Source: Acidobacteriota bacterium
GTDB taxonomy: Bacteria; Acidobacteriota; Polarisedimenticolia; Gp22-AA2
Reading direction: 5' to 3'
Length of the DNA stretch: 9,324 nt
Assembly (NCBI GenBank): GCA_027297005.1
Contig: JAPUIN010000140.1
Location: 1 to 9,324, forward strand
In this document: positions 1 through 5,274 of the stretch, in pieces
Layout: every line of letters starts with the position of its first letter
Numbering within the stretch: the stretch's first letter is position 1
The notes under the pieces: generated by a model
Told to the model about the DNA's origin: nothing
The model's input: only the letters and a program-made list of their open reading frames with translations
Database searches by the model: none
Program-made: the position numbers and the translations under genes

Positions 1-684
1 GAGGCCTATATGCGTCTCGGCTATTACGGTCGGGCGCGGGCGGTGTTCGAGCACGCCTACGCCGCCGCCACGGGTGACTCCTCCGATCGCGCCCGGCAGC
101 GGCGCAGCCTCCAGATCGCCGTTGCCTCCGCCCTCGTCGCCGACTGGCGCCTGACCGAGGCCGATGCGGTCCTGGAGAACGGGGTGCTGGACCTTCAGGC
201 GGTCCCCCCTTCGACGGTGCAGAAGATCGCCGCGGTCCGCCATCATATGGATACGAAGCGTGGCATCACTGCGGGCCCGGGCCGGCGGGCGCAGGATCGA
301 CGAATCGCTCTCGCCGAAGCGCTCATCCTCCAGGAAGAGGAACGCTTCGTCGATGCCCGCTTGCGTCTGACGGAGCATCTGCCTCAGACCCCCGACACCC
401 TCGTTGCTAGGTTCGTCCGGGCCAGGCTGCTCTTCCACGAGGGACGGGATCGGGAGGCGATCGAGGAATTCATGACCCTGGGTCGGATCGCCGGCCCGCG
501 ACCACGCTGGCTCCAGGGCTGGACGGAGCTTTACCTCGGGATGGCGCTGAGTCGCGAGGGGGACGAAAAACAGGCCCGTTCGCATTTCCGGCGCGCCAGC
601 CAGATCAAACGATTCGAGTCGGCCGATCGGGGATTTCTCGAGCTGTTGAAGCTGGAAGGAGTGACCGACGGCTGCGGCGTGTGA
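1..684 (+). CDS. TPR-like helical-repeat protein, 3' part only
   Basis: The reading frame is open from the first base, and the first methionine (base 10) lies inside a good TPR-like helix pair, so the true start is upstream of the window; 227 residues are visible. About five helical hairpins with the TPR pattern of small and large residues can be read, at roughly residues 1-23, 38-61, 101-126, 134-163 and 174-203. The last one (ELYLGMALSREGDEKQARSH) is the clearest, with the G-D-x-x-x-A-x-x-x-F/Y spacing. No catalytic motif is visible, and any signal peptide or N-terminal domain would be outside the window. Such repeats are protein-interaction scaffolds; in some bacterial families they form the C-terminal half of a longer secreted protein, which could apply here. 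It converges on the transglycosylase gene with 42 bp between stop codons. The partner and function are unknown. Confidence 0.8.
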   Translation, partial: EAYMRLGYYGRARAVFEHAYAAATGDSSDRARQRRSLQIAVASALVADWRLTEADAVLENGVLDLQAVPPSTVQKIAAVRHHMDTKRGITAGPGRRAQDRRIALAEALILQEEERFVDARLRLTEHLPQTPDTLVARFVRARLLFHEGRDREAIEEFMTLGRIAGPRPRWLQGWTELYLGMALSREGDEKQARSHFRRASQIKRFESADRGFLELLKLEGVTDGCGV

Positions 685-726
685 TGGTGATCGGAGACCG
701 GCCGCACGCAATACCCGGACAGGAAC

Positions 727-1491
727 CTAGCGCCGCATTTGGTTCACGATCCGCTCGACGTATTGAATCGTCTCGCGGTAAGGAGGGATTCCGCCAAAAC
801 GTTCGACCGCTTCCTCGCCGGCATTGTACGCTGCGAGGGCCAGTCTCACCTCCCCGCTGTACCGATTCAGAAGCTCCTTGAGGTATAAGACGCCCCCCGT
901 GACGTTCTCCTCAGGATCGAGAGGGTCGAGGACGTCGAACCGTTGGGCCGTGCGCGGCATCAATTGCATCAGGCCCGCGGCCCCCTTCGGGGAAATGGCT
1001 CGCGAGTTGTAGCCCGATTCCACCTGGATCACCGCAAGTACGAGATCCACATCGACATCGTGATCGCGGGCGACACGCGTGGCCAGATCGACCAGCGCCG
1101 GTCGATCATCACTCGGAATCGGCGACCGACCCGATGGGGACTCCCCGCCGCGCTCCGGCACGGCGCGTCCTTCTGGTTTCGGGGAATTCCGGTGCTCGCT
1201 GGCGGGAGCGGGGGGCAATCCGGGCAGTTCTCGCCCCGCGGTCAACGGGAGGACACTCGTCGCGACGGGTGCCCGCCGGATCTCGACCACATGATCCTGA
1301 GGCAGCGCCATCTGTCCGCCCCCCGTCAGGTGGAGGACGATCCATCCGTTTTTCAGCTCGAAACCGATCACCTCAAGGGTGGAGCCGTTGCGAAGATGAG
1401 CGATATCCGCGTGCGCCGGCGTAGCTCCGACGAAGAGAAGGAGCACGGCCCCCCCTAAAAGAGCGCTGATTGTGAACAGTCGTACATTCAT
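727..1491 (-). CDS. Secreted lytic transglycosylase (SLT/GEWL domain)
   Basis: This 254-residue protein is predicted to cleave the MurNAc-GlcNAc bond of peptidoglycan in the periplasm. Residues 1-28 form a signal peptide with a hydrophobic core (about 8-22) and an A-H-A signal peptidase I site before D29. Residues 29-75 look like a small beta-rich domain of unknown role, followed by a Pro/Gly/Ser/Glu-rich linker (about 76-130). Residues 131-254 are the catalytic domain. They carry the ES motif VESGYN with catalytic Glu158, the GAAGLMQLMP motif, and AAYNAGEEAV followed by a conserved tyrosine-bearing YRETIQYV end. The frame is open back to an ATG at 1545, but that start would put 18 residues before the signal peptide and lies on the -35 box of a predicted promoter, so the ATG at 1491 is chosen. 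No strong Shine-Dalgarno is visible. The mutL cluster lies upstream and the TPR gene is convergent downstream. Confidence 0.9.
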   Translation of the reverse strand: MNVRLFTISALLGGAVLLLFVGATPAHADIAHLRNGSTLEVIGFELKNGWIVLHLTGGGQMALPQDHVVEIRRAPVATSVLPLTAGRELPGLPPAPASEHRNSPKPEGRAVPERGGESPSGRSPIPSDDRPALVDLATRVARDHDVDVDLVLAVIQVESGYNSRAISPKGAAGLMQLMPRTAQRFDVLDPLDPEENVTGGVLYLKELLNRYSGEVRLALAAYNAGEEAVERFGGIPPYRETIQYVERIVNQMRR

Positions 1492-1516
1492 GCTATTTGG
1501 CCTGTTGATTCCCGGA

Positions 1517-1545
1517 ATTATACGGCGAGTCAGGGGGAGGATCAA
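1517..1545 (-). promoter_or_regulatory. Predicted sigma70-type promoter of the lytic transglycosylase gene
   Basis: Reading the minus strand, TTGATC (1545-1540) is followed by a 17-bp spacer and a perfect TATAAT (1522-1517). The expected transcription start is near 1510, leaving a leader of about 20 nt before the ATG at 1491. An imperfect dyad, ATTCC-C-GGAAT (1508-1518 on the plus strand), overlaps the edge of the -10 box and the expected start site and could be a small operator, though it is short. The promoter lies in the 98-bp gap after mutL, so the transglycosylase can be expressed apart from the upstream operon. The rest of that gap (1546-1589) shows no clear terminator. Confidence 0.6.
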
Positions 1546-1589
1546 CGCGCGGGAGCCAGATTGGCAGTGTCAGAGAACCGACGCAGGAC

Positions 1590-3323
1590 TCATTTCCTCC
1601 CAAACTCGCGCTCGAGGGTTTCGAGCGGCATGCGGAGAAGGGACGGTCTCCCGTGTGGACAGGTGGTCGGACGATCAGTGCGCATCAAGTCGACGATGAT
1701 CTGCTTCATTTCCTCAAAGGCGAGCGGGTGGTTGGCGCGAACCGCCGCATGACAGGCGGCGCTCGCTACGAGCCGATGCCTCAGAGCCTCGAGGCCATCC
1801 ATTTTCTCCCATTCCAGCAATTCGTCGAGCAACTCACTGACGAGCCGCGCCGCGTCCGTCTCGGAGACAAGGGCGGGGACTTCGTCGACCTTGAGTGCGC
1901 CGGCGCCGAAAGGGGTGATTGAAAAGCCCAGCGAGGCAAAGGTGTCGGCAGCTGCCTCAAAGGCCTGCTCCTGAGCCACAGACACCTCGAGGGTGATCGG
2001 GAAGAGCAGCCGCTGGCGCTCGACCCGGCTGCTGAGCGATTGACGCAGCAACCGATCGTAGAGAATCCGTTCGTGCGCAGCATGCTGGTCGACGATCACT
2101 AACCCGTCGGGCGCCGACGCCAGGATATAGGAATCACGGTACTGCGCCAGCGCGTCAACCGGAAGCTGCTCCAAGAGACCGGCCGGCTCCAGAATCGGAG
2201 AGGGACGAGACGTCTGAGAATTCCCAGATCCGGTCGGCCTCGCCGGGAACCCGCTCCTCCCCCGTGCCGGTACGACCCAGGCTGGCGGTGGCGAGGGCTC
2301 CCCCAGAACCGCCCATGCCGGCACGGGATCGACACCGGGTGATTCTCCCTGAAGGGCCAGACGCAGGGCATCGCGCACCAGATCGTGCACCGCTCCAGGC
2401 CGAACAAACCGAACCTCGGATTTCGTCGGGTGCACATTGACGTCGACCTCGTCGGTCGGGATCTCCACGAACAGATAGGCGATCGGATAACGCCCGCGCG
2501 GAAGCAATCCAGCATAGGCATCCTGAACGGCGTGGAGCAACTGCCGATCCCGGACCGGTCTGCCGTTGACGTAGAGACTTTCATCGCGGGATGTTGCTCG
2601 GTGAATCGTCGGGACAGACGCAAGTCCCCTGACCCGTGATGTCCCGCGCGTACAGTCGATCGGGATGAGCGATCCGGAAAGATCCGGCCCGACGATTTGC
2701 AGCAGACGGTCCGACGCCGCCGGAACCGGAGGCCAGTTGAACACCTCGCGCCCAGCGTTTCTGAAGACGAAAGCGACGGCCGGGTTCGCGACGGCGATCC
2801 GCGTCAGGCGATCGGCGATTTGTGCCGTCTCCGTCGAGGACGATCGCAAGAACTTGCGGCGCGCGGGAGCGTTGCGGAATAAATGTTGCACTTCCACAGT
2901 CGTACCCCTTGGGTGGGAAGCCGGCTGAGCCTCGACCCGGCGCCCGGCCCTGATCCGGACGCGCCAGCCCCCCTCCCCGACCGAAGTCGTGAGCGTCGTG
3001 TCCGACACAGAAGCGATGGAGGGGAGCGCCTCGCCGCGGAAACCAAACGTGTGGACGGTCGCGAGGTCGGTGGCCTTCCGGATCTTGCTGGTGGCGTGGC
3101 GCTCGAACGCCAGCTCGGCATCATCCGGCTCCATCCCGCTGCCGTCATCGATCACACGGATCCGATCGGCGCCGCCGTTCTCGATTTCGACCAGGATGCG
3201 CGACGCGCCAGCGTCGAGAGCATTCTCGACCAGTTCCTTCACGACAGAAGCCGGCCGTTCGATGACCTCGCCGGCGGCGATCTGGTTGGCAACGGACTCG
3301 CTCAGAACGTTGATGTGTCCCAT
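1590..3323 (-). CDS. mutL: DNA mismatch repair protein MutL, endonuclease type
   Basis: This 577-residue protein couples MutS mismatch recognition to strand incision. The N-terminal GHKL ATPase is complete: IAAGEVIERP (15-24), the ELVENALDA motif with catalytic Glu33 and Mg-binding Asn34, DDGSGM (59-64), HATSKI (76-81) and FGFRGEAL (93-100). The transducer domain carries VHPTK with Lys301. A Pro/Ser/Arg-rich linker follows (about 330-390), then a C-terminal dimerisation and nicking domain with DQHAAHERILYD (412-423), ACHAAVRAN (from 523) and CPHGRP (555-560). These are the metal-site motifs of MutL proteins from bacteria that lack MutH, so this protein should nick DNA itself. In DQHA(X)2E(X)4E the last Glu is Asp423. 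The length is in the usual range. The gene starts 4 nt after the hydrolase stop codon with no evident Shine-Dalgarno, suggesting translational coupling. No mutS is present in the window. Confidence 0.97.
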   Translation of the reverse strand: MGHINVLSESVANQIAAGEVIERPASVVKELVENALDAGASRILVEIENGGADRIRVIDDGSGMEPDDAELAFERHATSKIRKATDLATVHTFGFRGEALPSIASVSDTTLTTSVGEGGWRVRIRAGRRVEAQPASHPRGTTVEVQHLFRNAPARRKFLRSSSTETAQIADRLTRIAVANPAVAFVFRNAGREVFNWPPVPAASDRLLQIVGPDLSGSLIPIDCTRGTSRVRGLASVPTIHRATSRDESLYVNGRPVRDRQLLHAVQDAYAGLLPRGRYPIAYLFVEIPTDEVDVNVHPTKSEVRFVRPGAVHDLVRDALRLALQGESPGVDPVPAWAVLGEPSPPPAWVVPARGRSGFPARPTGSGNSQTSRPSPILEPAGLLEQLPVDALAQYRDSYILASAPDGLVIVDQHAAHERILYDRLLRQSLSSRVERQRLLFPITLEVSVAQEQAFEAAADTFASLGFSITPFGAGALKVDEVPALVSETDAARLVSELLDELLEWEKMDGLEALRHRLVASAACHAAVRANHPLAFEEMKQIIVDLMRTDRPTTCPHGRPSLLRMPLETLEREFGRK

Positions 3324-3327
3324 GGGA

Positions 3328-4356
3328 TCAGGTGGATGAGACGATCAATATCTTCCGCCCCGTGGAGTCGGTGACACAGTGTCTCTCGACGGTCCCGAGT
3401 GTTTTTGCCAGCTTCGCGATATGGCAGATCGCATCGCCCGGATTGACCATCGGCACGGTCGTGATACCGAGGATCAGGCCGGTCACCGGAGCCGTCACCA
3501 TCGAAACCTCGCGACCAAACGGGTTTGTGATCGAGGCGATCGCTTCCCCTTGATAAACGATCTGGCCCGGTTCCACCAGCACATCCGCGATCCCGCCGTG
3601 CTCCGAACGCGCCCGCTCCGTCACCTTGACCACGACCCGGAAGCGGGGCTCGCGGGGCTTCGCGTCGATCATAGCGAGGGTCGCGAGCACGCTCATGACA
3701 CCGTTGACGCCATAGGACACCATGTTGCGCTGGAAGCGGAACGTCTCACCCGCCTCCAGGATGATGGTCGGAACGCCGGCGCGGGTGGCCGCGGCGCGGA
3801 GCGTTCGCGGAAGCCCTGGTGAGTCCATGATGATCTCGGATCCGAAGGCCCTCGCCAGGCTGCGCACCTCAGGCTGGGACATGTGGGCTCGCAGATGCGG
3901 GAGGTTGGTCCTCCCGACACTCGCCGTGTGCAAATCGATACCATAGCCCGAGTGCGCCACGATCTCTCTGAACAGGGTCCGCGCCGTCCTCGACGCGGAA
4001 TTGCCTCCATCGTCCCCGGGGAAATAGCGGTTCAAATCGCGCCTCCCGGGCAGGTACCGGGTATGGGTGAGGAAACCGACCCGATTGACGACGGGGACGC
4101 AGATGAGGGTTCCGCGGAGTTGCTCGGGCGTGATACTCGTCATCACGCGGCGCACCGTCTCCACGCCGTTCAGCTCGTCCCCGTGGATGGCGGCGGTCAG
4201 GAAAACCGTGGGGCCGGCATCGAAACCGCGGATGACCGTCACCTGAACGTCCACCGGTGTCGCCGTATAGTATTCGCCGACCTTCAGAAAGATCTGCTCG
4301 ATGGAGCCGCGGCGGACCGTGTGGTCACCGATGGTCAGATGCTCGCGCATACTCAT
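3328..4356 (-). CDS. Succinylglutamate desuccinylase/aspartoacylase-family zinc hydrolase
   Basis: This 342-residue protein has the M14-like metallohydrolase fold of the AstE/AspA family, which removes acyl or aminoacyl groups by zinc-dependent amide hydrolysis. The zinc ligands are readable as H58 and E61 in IHGDELNG and H143 in GIDLHTAS. The substrate-binding segment RDLNRYFPGD lies at 106-115, and the probable catalytic Glu201 is in IILEAGE. The C-terminal part (about 240-315) reads as a beta-barrel resembling a lipoyl/biotinyl domain, as is usual for this subfamily (VEPGQIVYQGEAIASI). It is not an arginine-catabolism AstE by context, as no ast genes are present. Its ATG overlaps the rimK stop (ATGA) and follows a GGGGAAGAG ribosome binding site; a second ATG two codons later is possible. 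RimK-type ligases are often found beside such hydrolases, so a role in removing RimK-added glutamates is a reasonable inference. The real substrate is unknown. Confidence 0.88.
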   Translation of the reverse strand: MSMREHLTIGDHTVRRGSIEQIFLKVGEYYTATPVDVQVTVIRGFDAGPTVFLTAAIHGDELNGVETVRRVMTSITPEQLRGTLICVPVVNRVGFLTHTRYLPGRRDLNRYFPGDDGGNSASRTARTLFREIVAHSGYGIDLHTASVGRTNLPHLRAHMSQPEVRSLARAFGSEIIMDSPGLPRTLRAAATRAGVPTIILEAGETFRFQRNMVSYGVNGVMSVLATLAMIDAKPREPRFRVVVKVTERARSEHGGIADVLVEPGQIVYQGEAIASITNPFGREVSMVTAPVTGLILGITTVPMVNPGDAICHIAKLAKTLGTVERHCVTDSTGRKILIVSST

Positions 4357-5264
4357 GCGCTCTTCCCCGCTCTCTGCCGCTTCCTACGCCCCTGGCCTAC
4401 GGCATACTCGACGATCTGCCGTGCCACATCGATGCCGGTACACCGTTCGATCCCCTCGAATCCGGGTGATGAGTTAACCTCGATCACGATCGGCCCCTCC
4501 CGAGATTCCAGCATATCGACGCCGGCCACCTGAAGACCCATTGCCCGGCAGGCCCGAATCGCGATCCGAGCGTGAGCGGGCTGGAGTTCGACGGCGACTC
4601 CCATACCACCCCGGTGGACATTCGAGCGAAACTCCCCCAGTCGTGCATGACGACGCATGGCGGAGATTACGCGGCGCCCGACGACGACAGCCCTTACGTC
4701 GCGCCCTTCCGATTCTTCAACGAACTCCTGAATGAGGACCGTCAATCGTAGGCTCCAGAAGGTTTCCATCACCTGCTGAACCATCTGCTCGGTCTTCGCC
4801 AGAATGACCCCCACACCCTGGGTCCCTTTCATTAACTTCAGAATCACCGGGGCTCCTCCAACCAGCGCCAGCGACTGTCGGACCTGCGACGGGTGTCGCG
4901 CCATGACGCTGCGTGGAATGGGAATGCCGGCGCGCGCCAGCAGCTGCAGCGCTCTCAATTTGTCCCGGGAGCGGGCGATCGGCTGCGAATTGTTAACGAG
5001 CGGAACGCCCATCATATCCAGCTGGTTGACGACGGCCAGCCCGTGCTCGGTGATCGATGCGCCAATGCGCGGCAGCACGACATCAATCTCGTCGACGGCC
5101 AGGACGCCCTTCCGGTGAAGGATCGCGAGCCGCCCGTGCTCAAGGACCGGGTCACACTGCAACGGGTCAAGCACGAGGGACTCGTGGCCGAGATCCTCGG
5201 CGCTCTCGATGAGCCGCCGGGTCGAGTAGAGACTCCGCCGGCGCGATAGAATTCCGATCAACAC
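4353..5264 (-). CDS. rimK: RimK-family ATP-grasp alpha-L-glutamate ligase
   Basis: RimK adds glutamates through amide bonds; in E. coli it modifies the C-terminus of ribosomal protein S6 and can make free poly-alpha-glutamate. The N-terminal pre-ATP-grasp domain starts LIGILSRRRSLYSTRRL, much like E. coli RimK. The ATP-grasp core has VILKLMKGTQGVGV (ATP-binding lysine and loop) and LIQEFVEESEGRDVRAVVVG. The metal ligands Asp250, Glu262 and Asn264 (in VIEVNSSPGFEGIE) have the same spacing as E. coli Asp248, Glu260 and Asn262. The frame is open back to an ATG at 5531, but that would add 89 residues lying antisense-like over ppdK. The GTG at 5264, 5 nt after AGGAG, gives 303 residues against 300 in E. 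coli. The C-terminus is basic (RRKRQR at 293-298). The stop overlaps the start of the next gene. Whether S6 is the true substrate here cannot be seen. Confidence 0.93.
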   Translation of the reverse strand: MLIGILSRRRSLYSTRRLIESAEDLGHESLVLDPLQCDPVLEHGRLAILHRKGVLAVDEIDVVLPRIGASITEHGLAVVNQLDMMGVPLVNNSQPIARSRDKLRALQLLARAGIPIPRSVMARHPSQVRQSLALVGGAPVILKLMKGTQGVGVILAKTEQMVQQVMETFWSLRLTVLIQEFVEESEGRDVRAVVVGRRVISAMRRHARLGEFRSNVHRGGMGVAVELQPAHARIAIRACRAMGLQVAGVDMLESREGPIVIEVNSSPGFEGIERCTGIDVARQIVEYAVGQGRRKRQRAGKSA

Positions 5265-5269
5265 ATCGA

Positions 5270-5274
5270 CTCCT
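5270..5274 (-). promoter_or_regulatory. Ribosome binding site of rimK, overlapping the ppdK stop codon
   Basis: AGGAG on the minus strand lies 5 nt before GTG (5264-5262). The TAG stop of ppdK (5275-5273) is part of the same TAGGAG hexamer, so a ribosome ending on ppdK sits on the rimK start signal. This site decides the GTG start of rimK and suggests coupled translation of the two genes. Confidence 0.8.

Noticed and set aside
685..726. A bidirectional terminator between the convergent TPR and transglycosylase genes
   Set aside because: I looked for a GC stem with a T run on either strand; only 3-4 bp stems are visible and there is no T run.
943..1458. A 171-codon plus-strand open frame over the transglycosylase gene
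   Set aside because: It is antisense to a gene with clear catalytic motifs, rich in Arg/Pro/Gly, and has no recognisable domain; typical of GC-rich DNA.
1492..1545. An 18-residue N-terminal extension of the lytic transglycosylase
   Set aside because: It precedes an otherwise standard signal peptide and coincides with the predicted promoter.
1555..1565. GCCA-GAT-TGGC inverted repeat after mutL
   Set aside because: The 4-bp stem with a 3-nt loop and no following T run is too weak to call a terminator.
3883..4533. A 216-codon plus-strand open frame across the hydrolase-rimK junction
   Set aside because: It is antisense to two genes with intact motifs and has no family resemblance. The same holds for plus-strand frames at 5351-5785, 5984-6478, 7043-7693, 8212-8637 and 8797-9264.
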